Assembly: GCA_037442205.1 (NCBI GenBank) | Contig: JBBIQS010000115.1 | Location: forward strand, 1 to 21,997 | Direction: 5' to 3' | Length of the DNA stretch: 21,997 nt | From: JBBIQS01 sp037442205 | GTDB lineage: Bacteria > Myxococcota > Myxococcia > Myxococcales > UBA5297 | Shown: piece after piece, positions 1 through 7,734 of the stretch | Numbering within the stretch: the first letter of the stretch is position 1 | Layout of the letters: each line of letters opens with the position of its first letter | The notes under the pieces: model-generated | What the model was told of the DNA's origin: nothing | The model's input: only the letters and a program-made list of their open reading frames with translations | The model's database searches: none | Program-made: the position numbers and the translations under genes

Positions 1-51
1 GGTCTCCCTTGCGGAGCCGCGGCCTTCGACTTTCGGAATCAGCTTTGACGG

Positions 52-783
52 CTAGGGCTTGGGACCGCTGCCACCGGGCTTGCCGCCGCCGCCCGGCCTG
101 CCGCCGCCACCCGGCCTGCCGCCGCCGCGGCCGCCAGGGCCCCGGCCACCGGGACCGCGACGCTCGCCCTTGCGATCCTCGCGGAGCGAATCCATCGAGA
201 AGCCGCCGCTGGAGGGAGCGGCCTTCCCGCCGCCGCCGCCACCCTTGCCGCCACCACCGCCGCCGCGTCCACCGCGATCGCCGCGGCCGCCGCGTTCCTT
301 CTTCGGGCTGACGACCTGGCGCATCGACGCCGGGATGAGGTCGATCACGTACTGGAATCCGCCCTGGGACTTGGCCCCGGAGACCGGCTCCTCGCCGCTG
401 AACACGCGCACCAGGCGGACATCGTCCAGCTTGCGGCCGACGACCTTGACCGCGTTGCGCAGGTGAGTGAGCCGATCGCCCGAGAGGCCGGTGGCGTTGG
501 TCACCGCGGTGTCGAGGGCGGCTTTGACCGCTTCGCTCTCGGCGGGTTCGGCGGGTTCGGCGGGGGCCGCCGGCGCGGCCGGGGCAGCCGGAGCAGCCGG
601 AGCAGCCGCAGCCTCGGCGCCCTCGGCGGCGGGAGCTTCGGCCGCGGCCTCGGGAGCGGGGGCGGCCGGCGGCGCCTCGACGGCGGCAGGGGCCTCCTGC
701 TTGGGAAGAGACTTCTCCGCTTCGGCGACGGCCGCCGCTGCCTTTCGAACCAGACTTCCGCTCAGCTCAGTGAGAGTTTTCAT
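52..783 (-). CDS. Hypothetical protein with Ala/Pro-rich linker and RGG/Gly-rich tail
   Basis: The 243-residue protein has three visible parts. Residues 1-28 form a charged amphipathic helix. Residues about 31-83 are a low-complexity Ala/Pro/Glu stretch with repeated PAA triplets. Residues about 84-160 look like a small folded domain (motifs LSGDRLTHLRN and GGFQYVIDLIP). From residue 162 the chain is almost only Gly, Arg, Lys and Pro, with RGG, GGGGK and GGRP repeats, and it is probably disordered. Arg/Gly tails of this type often bind RNA or mediate condensation, but that role is inference here. I chose the ATG at 783 because upstream in-frame residues look like translated non-coding DNA; no strong ribosome site is visible. 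There is no signal peptide, so a cytoplasmic location is likely. It is divergent from the gene at 915. I do not recognise a named family. Confidence 0.75.
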   Translation of the reverse strand: MKTLTELSGSLVRKAAAAVAEAEKSLPKQEAPAAVEAPPAAPAPEAAAEAPAAEGAEAAAAPAAPAAPAAPAAPAEPAEPAESEAVKAALDTAVTNATGLSGDRLTHLRNAVKVVGRKLDDVRLVRVFSGEEPVSGAKSQGGFQYVIDLIPASMRQVVSPKKERGGRGDRGGRGGGGGGKGGGGGGKAAPSSGGFSMDSLREDRKGERRGPGGRGPGGRGGGRPGGGGRPGGGGKPGGSGPKP

Positions 784-811
784 GGGCGCAGTCCATACCA
801 AGGATCGCGTC

Positions 812-831
812 CGATTGGGAACGATCAATCG
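812..831. promoter_or_regulatory. Inverted repeat between divergent genes (possible operator)
   Basis: CGATTG (812-817) and CAATCG (826-831) are perfect inverted half-sites separated by 8 bases, roughly midway between the divergent starts at 783 and 915. The size and symmetry fit a dimeric regulator site. A 6+6 match also occurs by chance, and no regulator gene is adjacent. Confidence 0.22.
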
Positions 832-841
832 AAATCCGGCC

Positions 842-869
842 TTGTTGGGGAGTGAAAAGCGGCTATGGT
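842..869 (+). promoter_or_regulatory. Candidate sigma70-type promoter for the gene at 915
   Basis: TTGTTG (842-847), a 16-base spacer and TATGGT (864-869) lie 45 bases before the chosen start. The same -10 hexamer, TATGGT, appears in the stronger promoter at 7007-7035. Confidence 0.4.
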
Positions 870-914
870 GCGCGCCGCTCCGGCGCTTGGAGCACAAAGG
901 AGGCGGGAGCCATC

Positions 915-2027
915 GTGAGCTGGAAAGGTGTGACGGAGGGGGCGTCGGTTCGGAGATGGGCCAGCGCGGCTTGGCTGGCGGCCATGGCACTGGCAGTCGC
1001 GCCGAGGGCTGCGAGCGGCCAGGAAGCCGCGGCGGTCGACAGCGATGCTCCCGCGGCCAAACCAGGGGCTCCGGTTGCTGTGCTTCCTCCGGTCGCGGCT
1101 CGGGTGCACAGCGAGGGCGTGGAGGTGCTGCACAGCACTCAGCCTTTCCGCGGGAGCAGCCTGGGCTACGGTTTCACGGGTGGCGCGGCCACTTTCTCCT
1201 TCCGCCCTCGCTGGTACGTCAGCGACCAGCTCTCGCTGCGGTTCCGGTTGGACCTCGCCAAGCAGCTCACCAACGCGGACGACACGACGTACTACCGGGA
1301 AGTCGTCTCATCGCCTGCCCTGATCGACCTGGTCTACCTGCCGGCCTTCACCGAGACCTGGACCGGATTGAGCGTCGCGCCGAACATCCGCGTCACTCTC
1401 CCCATCGACAAGGCGAGCCATGCCGAGACCCTGCGCCTCGGCCTGGGCCCTGGCTTCGAGCTGTACCGCACCTTTGATGTGCTCTCGGGGCTGGTGGTGA
1501 GCTACGGCTTCCGCTTCACCAAGAAGCTGCACCAGTACACGACCGCCCAGACCGACTCGGTGTATCCGTTCTCTTCGAGCAGCGGGTCGGTCGCGACGAT
1601 GGCCATTCCCGACTATGCGGACCAGGCAAACCCTTCGGGCCTGGCCGTGGGGTGGACCGGCGGGGTGCGGAACGTGAGCATGCGCTTCGCCAACGTGCTC
1701 CAGGCCCGGCTGGCGATCGTGCCGAAGCTGTATTTCACGGCATACGCGTCCATTCGGAACGACCTGCTCTACGACATGACTCCGACGTCGCTCCCGGTCA
1801 CCCCGACCGCGTCCACGACCAACCAGCGAGCGAGCTACTGGTACCTGCTGGATCTGACCTTCGATCCGGTTCGCTCGCTCTCGCTCTCGCTGGGCACCTC
1901 GACCCTGGTCCCGTCGATCGACCCCTCGGGAATTGCCTATTTCCCGTTCTTCAACCGAGCGACCAACGTCTATCTCAACCTGACGGCCCACCTCGACGTG
2001 CTCTACGAAGCCCTCGAGCGCATCTGA
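915..2027 (+). CDS. Exported protein, probable outer-membrane beta-barrel
   Basis: From the GTG at 915 the product is 370 residues. A twin-Arg n-region (residues 13-14), a hydrophobic core (AWLAAMALAVA) and an ASGQ-type cleavage site near residue 35 form a signal peptide. The mature part has many alternating polar/hydrophobic strands rich in Tyr, Phe and Trp (for example LSLRFRLDLAKQL and YWYLLDLTFD), typical of an outer-membrane barrel of about 330 residues. I prefer GTG 915 because AAAGGAGG (896-903) precedes it; an in-frame ATG at 852 would place untypical residues in front of the signal peptide. The C-terminus lacks the usual terminal Phe or Trp, which weakens the barrel call. The gene converges on the ABC-F gene, with 15 bases between the stops. 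Function is unknown. Confidence 0.7.
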   Translation: MSWKGVTEGASVRRWASAAWLAAMALAVAPRAASGQEAAAVDSDAPAAKPGAPVAVLPPVAARVHSEGVEVLHSTQPFRGSSLGYGFTGGAATFSFRPRWYVSDQLSLRFRLDLAKQLTNADDTTYYREVVSSPALIDLVYLPAFTETWTGLSVAPNIRVTLPIDKASHAETLRLGLGPGFELYRTFDVLSGLVVSYGFRFTKKLHQYTTAQTDSVYPFSSSSGSVATMAIPDYADQANPSGLAVGWTGGVRNVSMRFANVLQARLAIVPKLYFTAYASIRNDLLYDMTPTSLPVTPTASTTNQRASYWYLLDLTFDPVRSLSLSLGTSTLVPSIDPSGIAYFPFFNRATNVYLNLTAHLDVLYEALERI

Positions 2028-2042
2028 GGCGGGCGGCGGGGC

Positions 2043-3644
2043 TCAGCCGGCGGCGCGGTAGTCGCCGGAGTGCTTGGCCAGGAAGTCGTCGTAGTTGCCC
2101 TGGAAGTCGATCAGCCCGCGCGGCGTGAAGGCGAAGATGCGGGTGGCGAAGCTGCTGATCAGGTCGCGGTCGTGGGAAACCACGAAGGCGGTTCCCTCGT
2201 AGCGCACCAGCGCGTCGCCCAGGGCGACGATCGACTCCAGGTCGAGGTGGTTGGTCGGCTCGTCGAGGACCAGCACGTTGTCCTTGGTGAGCATCAGCTT
2301 GGCGAACAGCAGCCGCACCGTCTCGCCGCCGGAGAGCGCCTCGGTCGGCTTGAGCCCTTCCTCGCCCTTGAAGAGCATCTTCCCCAGCAGCCCGCGCAGT
2401 TCCTCGAGGCTGGCTCGCGAGTCGATGTCCATCAGGTATTCGGTGACGGTGTGGCCGCCGGGGATGCTGTCCTTGTGGTCCTGAGGCAGGTAGCCCACCG
2501 TCGCCTCGTGACCCCAGCTCAGCTCGCCGGCGTCGGGCTGGAGCTCGCCCGCGAGGAGCTTGCACAGGGTGGTCTTGCCGACCCGGTTGTGGCCGATGAT
2601 GGCGATCTTCTCGCCGCGGGTAATCAGCGCCTCGAAGCGGTCGCAGACGGTCACGTCCGGCCACTTCTTGCTGATGCCGTTGATCACCAGCGCCTGCTTG
2701 CCCGAGGGCCGCTTCTGCTGGAAGGAGATGAACGGCCGCTCGATGTTCGACTTCTTCAGATCCGCCAGCTGCAGCTTCTCGATCTGCTTCATGCGGCTCT
2801 GCACCTGCGAGGCGCGGGTGCCGGCGTGGAAGCGGGCGACGAAGTCCTGCAGCTGGGCGATCTTCTTCTGCTTGTCGGTGTTCTCGGCCGCCACCCGGGT
2901 GCGCACCTGGCTCTTGGTGACCACCATGTCGTCGTAGCCGCCGGGGTAGGTGATGATCGTCTCGTAGTCGATGTCGGCGACGTGGGTGCAGATGGCGTTG
3001 AGGAAGTGCCGGTCGTGGGAGATGGTGATCAGCACCCCGCGGTACTCGCAGAGGAACTCCTCCAGCCAGCGGATGGAGTCGAGGTCGAGGTTGTTGGTCG
3101 GCTCGTCGAGCAGCAGCGCCTCGGGCTTGCCGAACAGCGCCTGGGCCAGCAGCACCCTCAGCTTCAGGCCGCCGGCCAGCTCCTTCATCGTCTTGCCGTG
3201 GTCCTCGACGTCGATCCCCAGGTTGGAGAGCAGGTCGGCGGCATCGGCCTCGGCGGTGTAGCCGTCCTCCTCGGCGACGATCATCTCCAGCTCGCCCAGC
3301 CGCATCCCGTGCTGGTCGGTCAGGTCGTCCATCGCCAGCAGCTTGTCCTTCTCCTGCATCGCCTCCCACAGCGGCTTGTTGCCGCTCAGGACCACGTCCA
3401 GCACCCGCCAGCTCTCGAAGGCGAAGTGATCCTGGCGCAGCACCGAGGTCTTCTTGGGGCGCGAGACTTGGCCGGCGTCGGGGACCAGGTCGCCGGCGAG
3501 GATCTTCATGAAGGTCGACTTGCCGGCGCCGTTGGGGCCGGTCAGGCCGTAGCGCCGGCCCTCGGAGAACGAGGCGTCGACGTCGATGAACAGCTTCTTG
3601 CCGCCGTAGGCCTTGGAGACGTTGGTGACTTGGATGTTCGGCAC
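2043..3644 (-). CDS. ABC-F family ATPase, YbiT-like
   Basis: The 533-residue soluble protein has two ABC ATPase domains and no membrane segments, as in ABC-F translation factors that act on ribosomes. Domain 1 has Walker A GPNGAGKST, signature region LAGGLKLRVLLAQAL and Walker B ALLLDEPTNNLD. Domain 2 has GHNRVGKTT, LSGGETVRLLFAKL, VLVLDEPTNHLD and the SHDRD switch. The length (YbiT is about 530) and segments such as FMKILAGDL, LRQDHFAFE and IRWLEEFL match the YbiT branch better than EttA or Uup. The degenerate first signature is also normal for that branch. The GTG start at 3644 is preceded by AAGAGG at good spacing and begins at the conserved N-terminus; the reading frame extends upstream without similarity. 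It appears to be a single gene between convergent and same-strand neighbours. Confidence 0.93.
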   Translation of the reverse strand: MPNIQVTNVSKAYGGKKLFIDVDASFSEGRRYGLTGPNGAGKSTFMKILAGDLVPDAGQVSRPKKTSVLRQDHFAFESWRVLDVVLSGNKPLWEAMQEKDKLLAMDDLTDQHGMRLGELEMIVAEEDGYTAEADAADLLSNLGIDVEDHGKTMKELAGGLKLRVLLAQALFGKPEALLLDEPTNNLDLDSIRWLEEFLCEYRGVLITISHDRHFLNAICTHVADIDYETIITYPGGYDDMVVTKSQVRTRVAAENTDKQKKIAQLQDFVARFHAGTRASQVQSRMKQIEKLQLADLKKSNIERPFISFQQKRPSGKQALVINGISKKWPDVTVCDRFEALITRGEKIAIIGHNRVGKTTLCKLLAGELQPDAGELSWGHEATVGYLPQDHKDSIPGGHTVTEYLMDIDSRASLEELRGLLGKMLFKGEEGLKPTEALSGGETVRLLFAKLMLTKDNVLVLDEPTNHLDLESIVALGDALVRYEGTAFVVSHDRDLISSFATRIFAFTPRGLIDFQGNYDDFLAKHSGDYRAAG

Positions 3645-3780
3645 TGCGACCTCTTGGGGACTGGAGACCGAGGAAAAGGGGCGCGCGAATACCACGTTCT
3701 GAGGGGCTAGAACAAATCCCCCTCGGCCGAGGTTCCCGGTCGAGGGGACGCCGGCTCGGCGGGCGGAGGGGCGGGTGGGC

Positions 3781-3821
3781 AAAAAAACGACGCCAGCCCA
3801 GCGCGGGGCCGGACTGGCGTC
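3781..3821 (-). terminator. Intrinsic terminator downstream of malic enzyme gene
   Basis: Read on the minus strand, GACGCCAG and CTGGCGTC (3814-3821 and 3789-3796) form a perfect 8-bp stem. It extends to about 11 bp with a G-U pair and closes an 11-base loop. It is followed by seven T residues (3787-3781). It lies 24 bases after the stop codon at 3846-3848 and separates this gene from the ABC-F gene. Confidence 0.85.
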
Positions 3822-3845
3822 GGGGTCAGCTTAGGCGTCCGACCT

Positions 3846-6131
3846 TTAGAAGGCGAACTCCTCGCCCTGGGCGCGCAGCGCGGTGACCGCCGCCAGGTGG
3901 ACGATCTCGTTCACGTCGGCGCTCATCTGCAGCACGTTGACCGGCTTGTTCATGTTGAGCAGCACCGGCCCGATGACCTCGGCCCCGCCCAGGCGCCACA
4001 GCAGCTTGTAGCCGATGTTGGCGGCGTCGAGGTTGGGGAACACCAGCACGTTGGCCTGATCCTTGAGGCTGGAGAACGGGTAGTCGCTGGTGCGGACCTC
4101 GTTGAGCAGCGCCGGGTCGACCTGCATCTCGCCGTCCAGCTCCAGCTCGGGCCGCATCTTGCGGGCCAGCTCCACCGCCTGGCGCACCTTGTTCGGGCTG
4201 CCTCCGGTGGCGTTGCCGAAGTTGGAGTAGCTGAGCATCGCCACCCGCGGCTGGACGTTGAAGGCGCTGGCCAGGTCGGCGGTCTGCACCGCGATCTCCG
4301 CCAGCTCCTCGGGGTTGGGATCGACGTTGACGGTGCAGTCGGCCAGGAACTTCAGGTCGTTCTTGAAGACCAGGATGTAGACGCCGCCCGCCCGCCGCCC
4401 GCCGCGGGTCTTGATGATCTGCAGCGGGGCCTGGATGGCCTCGGGGTAGCTCATGGTCAGCCCGGTGACCATGCCGTCGAGCTCGCTCTGCTGGAGCATC
4501 AGGGTGGCGAAGACGTTGCGGCGCCGGGCCTGGAACTCGGCCTCGCGCGCGGTCAGCCCGCGCCGCTGCCGCAGCTTGTAGAGCACGTCGACATACTTCT
4601 GGAAGCGCGGGTGGATGGGGGCGTCGACGATCTCCACGCCCTCTAGCCCGTCGAGCTTGCGCTCGGCGATGATCGACTTGATCTGCTTGGGATCGCCGAA
4701 GAGCACCGGCTCGCAGATGTTGTCGGCGCGCAGGATCTGCGCTGCCTGCAGGATCTTGAGCTGGTCGCCCTCGGGCAGCCCAATGCGCACCTTCTTCCCG
4801 CCCTTGGCCTTGGCGTAGATGATGCTCATCACCTCGTAGCCGCGGCTCTGCCGGCGCTTGAGGCTCTCCCGGTACTCGTCGACGTTGACCTTGAGCTTGG
4901 CCACCCCGGTGTCCATCGCCGCCTTGGCCACCGCCGGCGCCACCCAGTACAGCACCCGCGGGTCGAAGGGCTTGGGGATGATGTACTGGCGGCCGAAGGA
5001 CAGGCGCACGCCGCCGTAGGCCCGGCTGACCGAGTCCGGCACCTGCTCGCGCGCCAGCTGCGCCAGCGCCCGCGAGGCGGCCAGCTTCATCGGCTCGTTG
5101 ATTGCCGAGGCTCGCACGTCGAGCGCCCCGCGGAAGATGAACGGGAAGCCCAGGACGTTGTTGACCTGGTTCGGGTAGTCGCTGCGCCCGGTGGCCACGA
5201 TGACGTCCTCGCGGGCGGCCACCGCGTCGGGGTAGCTGATCTCCGGGTCGGGGTTGGCCAGGGCGAAGACGATGGGGTTCTTGGCCATCGACTGCACCAT
5301 CCGCTGCGACACCAGCCCCTTGACCGAGCAGCCCAGGAAGACGTCGGCGCCCTCCATGGCCTCGGCCAGGGTGCGGCAGCGGGTGTCGGCGGCGTAGCGG
5401 GCCTTGTACTCGTTCATCCCCTCGGTGCGGCCCTTGAAGACCACGCCCTTGGTGTCGACCAGCATGACGTTCTCGGGCTTGACCCCGAGCTGCACGTAGA
5501 AGTTGGTGCAGGCGATGGCCGAGGCCCCGGCCCCGGAGACCACCACCCGGACCTTGGCGATGTCCTTGCCGGCCAGCTCCAGGGCGTTGAGCAGCGCCGC
5601 GCCGCTGATGATCGCGGTGCCGTGCTGGTCGTCGTGGAAGACCGGGATCTTCATCTCCTTCTTCAGCCGCTCCTCGACGATGAAGCACTCGGGGGCCTTG
5701 ATGTCCTCGAGGTTGATGCCGCCGAAGGTCGGCTCGAGGGCCTTGACCACCTTGCAGATGTCGTCGACCGCCTTGGCCTCGATCTCGATGTCGAAGACGT
5801 CGACGTCGGCGAAGCGCTTGAAGAGGACGCCCTTGCCCTCCATCACCGGCTTGCCGGCCAGGGCGCCGATGTCGCCCAGCCCCAGCACCGCGGTGCCGTT
5901 GGAGACCACCGCCACCAGGTTGCCCTTGGTGGTGTACTGGTAGGCCAGGTCGGGGTTCTTCTCGATGTCCAGGCAGGGATCGGCCACCCCGGGGGTGTAG
6001 GCCAGCGACAGGTCGCGCTGGGTGGCGCAGGGCTTCGAGGAGATGACCTCGATCTTTCCCTTGCGTCCCATCGAGTGGTACTCGAGCGCGTCTTCCTTGC
6101 GGATCTTGCTCTTGGAAACCTCAGCGGCCAT
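3846..6131 (-). CDS. maeB: NADP-dependent malic enzyme (MaeB type) with phosphotransacetylase-like domain
   Basis: The 761-residue product catalyses oxidative decarboxylation of malate to pyruvate, supplying pyruvate and, in this family, usually NADPH. Its length matches MaeB (about 759). The N-terminal malic domain shows AYTPGVA (Tyr 45), GLGDIGALAGKPVMEGKG (Lys 94 and Lys 100 region), the metal ligands around LEDIKAP (141-147) and HDDQHGTAI (166-174). A Rossmann segment, VVVSGAGASAIA, follows near 197. From about residue 430 the chain matches the phosphate acetyl/butyryltransferase fold (IGLPEGDQLKILQAAQIL); in MaeB proteins this half is regulatory (acetyl-CoA) rather than a proven enzyme. 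The ATG at 6131 was chosen because the conserved N-terminus starts there; the open frame upstream is unrelated. NADP preference is inferred from family only. Confidence 0.95.
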   Translation of the reverse strand: MAAEVSKSKIRKEDALEYHSMGRKGKIEVISSKPCATQRDLSLAYTPGVADPCLDIEKNPDLAYQYTTKGNLVAVVSNGTAVLGLGDIGALAGKPVMEGKGVLFKRFADVDVFDIEIEAKAVDDICKVVKALEPTFGGINLEDIKAPECFIVEERLKKEMKIPVFHDDQHGTAIISGAALLNALELAGKDIAKVRVVVSGAGASAIACTNFYVQLGVKPENVMLVDTKGVVFKGRTEGMNEYKARYAADTRCRTLAEAMEGADVFLGCSVKGLVSQRMVQSMAKNPIVFALANPDPEISYPDAVAAREDVIVATGRSDYPNQVNNVLGFPFIFRGALDVRASAINEPMKLAASRALAQLAREQVPDSVSRAYGGVRLSFGRQYIIPKPFDPRVLYWVAPAVAKAAMDTGVAKLKVNVDEYRESLKRRQSRGYEVMSIIYAKAKGGKKVRIGLPEGDQLKILQAAQILRADNICEPVLFGDPKQIKSIIAERKLDGLEGVEIVDAPIHPRFQKYVDVLYKLRQRRGLTAREAEFQARRRNVFATLMLQQSELDGMVTGLTMSYPEAIQAPLQIIKTRGGRRAGGVYILVFKNDLKFLADCTVNVDPNPEELAEIAVQTADLASAFNVQPRVAMLSYSNFGNATGGSPNKVRQAVELARKMRPELELDGEMQVDPALLNEVRTSDYPFSSLKDQANVLVFPNLDAANIGYKLLWRLGGAEVIGPVLLNMNKPVNVLQMSADVNEIVHLAAVTALRAQGEEFAF

Positions 6132-6212
6132 GGCTGACGACTCCCGCCCCGATGCGGAGCTTGGTGGATGAGGAGTGGTCAAGAAGCCCCACCCCCGTGG
6201 AAAAGAGGCGGG

Positions 6213-6241
6213 ACTGTCGCGCTTCGCCCAGGGCAGGTCAA
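6213..6241 (-). promoter_or_regulatory. Weak candidate promoter for the malic enzyme gene
   Basis: On the minus strand TTGACC (6241-6236) is followed after 17 bases by GACAGT (6218-6213), about 80 bases before the start at 6131. The -35 is good but the -10 matches consensus at only three positions. Confidence 0.28.
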
Positions 6242-6278
6242 GGCGCGATGCGGCTCGATTTCCACAGTGTTCAGCGGA

Positions 6279-6303
6279 CCGCCAAGATCGTTCGGACTGG
6301 CGG
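6279..6303 (-). terminator. Possible hairpin after the Uma2 gene
   Basis: CCGCCA and TGGCGG form a 6-bp inverted repeat around a 13-base loop, 20 bases downstream of the stop at 6323-6325. No T tract follows, so it may be a weak or factor-dependent terminator, or chance. Confidence 0.25.
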
Positions 6304-6322
6304 GGTGAAGCGGGGAGGCGAG

Positions 6323-6913
6323 CTAGTCCGGGATCAGCGTCCGCAGGTCGAGTTCCAATCCTGGGAGGATGGCGCTGATTGCCTTGGTGCCGTCCGGGAA
6401 GACCGTGCCGGCGTCGAATCGTCCGCCGCCCAGGTGGAACACGGTCACCTCGAGGGTGCGCCAATCGAGGATCCAGTACTCGCGCACGCCGTTGCGCTCG
6501 TAGATGGCCTTCTTTTCGCCTCGATCGCGGGAGGCGGTCGCCTGGGAAGCGATCTCCACGACCAGCTCAGGGACCACCTTCAGAAACTTTCCCTCCTCCG
6601 GCTTCGGGGCGGTGGCCCAGCGCTCGCGGGAGACGAGGCATGCATCAGGCTCTACCGTGTCGCCGCTTGGCAGCTCGAAGCCTTGGCTGGAGTCGAAGAC
6701 CTCACCGAGCTGTCGTGGATCGACGAAAGCCCAGAGCCAGCGGTGAACCCGCGAGCCCATGGTGCCATGCGGGTAGCCGGCCGGCGGGTACATCACCGCC
6801 CGGCCGTTTAGCAGCTCGCGGTGGTTGAGGTCCCAGCGCTCGTGCTCCTGGACGAAGTCGAAGAACTCGGCCTGGGTCGTCGGAGCCATCGACTCGAAGC
6901 TGATCTCGAGCAT
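6323..6913 (-). CDS. Uma2 family protein (DUF820, restriction-endonuclease-like fold)
   Basis: The 196-residue product shows the Uma2 core. An early RELLNGRAVMYPPAG segment is followed by PDACLVSRERW, and then PELVVEIASQATASRDRGEK leading into YERNGVREYWILDW. The Asp, Glu and Lys of this core correspond to a PD-(D/E)xK nuclease-like site. Biological roles of Uma2 proteins are poorly known; they are often scattered singly in genomes of soil and photosynthetic bacteria, as here. I chose ATG 6913; an in-frame ATG at 6889 is equally possible because neither has a clear ribosome site. It is transcribed away from skp and toward the malic enzyme gene, 191 bases away. Nuclease activity is inferred from the fold only. 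Confidence 0.85.
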   Translation of the reverse strand: MLEISFESMAPTTQAEFFDFVQEHERWDLNHRELLNGRAVMYPPAGYPHGTMGSRVHRWLWAFVDPRQLGEVFDSSQGFELPSGDTVEPDACLVSRERWATAPKPEEGKFLKVVPELVVEIASQATASRDRGEKKAIYERNGVREYWILDWRTLEVTVFHLGGGRFDAGTVFPDGTKAISAILPGLELDLRTLIPD

Positions 6914-7006
6914 GTCCGGATCTGAAGGTTGAAGACCGCCGCGTCGGGAGGCGTCAGAGCCTCGGGACGCTCGGGCGGCCGTCGAAGAAGCGCAGCGCCA
7001 TTCGCC

Positions 7007-7035
7007 TTGACACCCCGCTCCGGCGCCCCTATGGT
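7007..7035 (+). promoter_or_regulatory. Sigma70-type promoter of skp-lpxD
   Basis: A perfect TTGACA (7007-7012), a 17-base spacer and TATGGT (7030-7035) predict a start near 7042 and a leader of about 90 bases before skp. It is the best promoter match I find in the window. It lies in the 221-base divergent gap with the Uma2 gene; nothing else is evident in that gap. Confidence 0.65.
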
Positions 7036-7134
7036 CGCGCGCCAAATTCGCCGGATTTTCCAGGCGCTTGTACCTGTTCCACCGGCCAGCAGGCCCCCCC
7101 CGCCAAGCGTGGGCCGCGCTCTCGGAGCCCTCAC

Positions 7135-7716
7135 ATGAAACTTCGCACCGCCGCCTCGTTGACTGCCGTGCTCGCCTCGCTGCTGGTCGCCTCGGCGGCC
7201 CAGGCGCAGAAGTTCGCCTACGTGGACATGCAGCGCGCCCTGGGCGAGATCGCCGAGGGCAAGGCCGCCAAGGCCAAGCTCAAGGCCCAGTTCGACGCCA
7301 AGCAGAAGGAGCTCGACCAGAAGCAGGAGGAGCTCAAGCGCGACAACGCCAACCTCGAGTCGATGGCCCGCGAGGGCGTCCTCAAGGACGACAAGCTGCG
7401 CGAGAAGAAGGCCGAGCTCGAGAAGAAGCTGATGGAGGTCACCAAGTATTGGCAGGACTCCCAGAAGGCCCTCTCCGAAGAGGAGCGCCGCCTGACCCAG
7501 GAGATCTTCGCCAAGATGGCCGGGATCATCCGCGAGATGGCCGAGACCGAGAAGTTCTCGATGGTCTTCGACAAGACCGAGTCCGGCCTGCTCTACGCCC
7601 CTGACGAGCTCGACCTGACCAACGAGCTGATCCGCAAGTACAACGCCAAGTTCGGCGGCGGCGTCGCCGGCGCCCCCAAGTCCGACGTTCCCAAGGCCGC
7701 TCCCAAGAAGCCGTAA
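7135..7716 (+). CDS. skp: Periplasmic chaperone Skp/OmpH family
   Basis: The 193-residue product carries a signal peptide with cleavage after AAQA (residue 24). The mature chain opens with the family motif KFAYVDMQRAL. Residues about 40-135 are a long Lys/Glu/Gln-rich coiled coil, the tentacle helices that hold unfolded outer-membrane proteins in the periplasm. The sequence then returns to the body domain (KFSMVFDKTESGLLYA). A Gly/Ala/Pro/Lys-rich tail of about 20 residues ends the protein and is an addition to the usual fold. The gene is 15 bases upstream of lpxD and shares its promoter. This pair is common in Gram-negative bacteria, where bamA often precedes it; no bamA is present here. Confidence 0.93.
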   Translation: MKLRTAASLTAVLASLLVASAAQAQKFAYVDMQRALGEIAEGKAAKAKLKAQFDAKQKELDQKQEELKRDNANLESMAREGVLKDDKLREKKAELEKKLMEVTKYWQDSQKALSEEERRLTQEIFAKMAGIIREMAETEKFSMVFDKTESGLLYAPDELDLTNELIRKYNAKFGGGVAGAPKSDVPKAAPKKP

Positions 7717-7722
7717 GCGGCC

Positions 7723-7734
7723 GAGGTTCCCTTG
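7723..7734 (+). promoter_or_regulatory. Ribosome site deciding the TTG start of lpxD
   Basis: GAGG (7723-7726) sits 5 bases before TTG (7732-7734). The first residues after it match the LpxD N-terminus (RTLGELAELVGG), and no ATG or GTG in this frame fits as well. Confidence 0.6.

Noticed and set aside
556..612. Short tandem repeats that might suggest an array
   Set aside because: They encode the PAA triplets of the Ala/Pro linker and have no spacer structure.
2024..2046. Possible shared hairpin at the convergent ends of the barrel and ABC-F genes (CTGAG/CTCAG)
   Set aside because: Only 5 bp, and mostly forced by two facing TGA stops; no T tract.
2070..3710. 546-codon plus-strand frame opposite the ABC-F gene
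   Set aside because: The minus strand has all ABC motifs; this frame is rich in Val, Asp, Gly and Gln with no motif.
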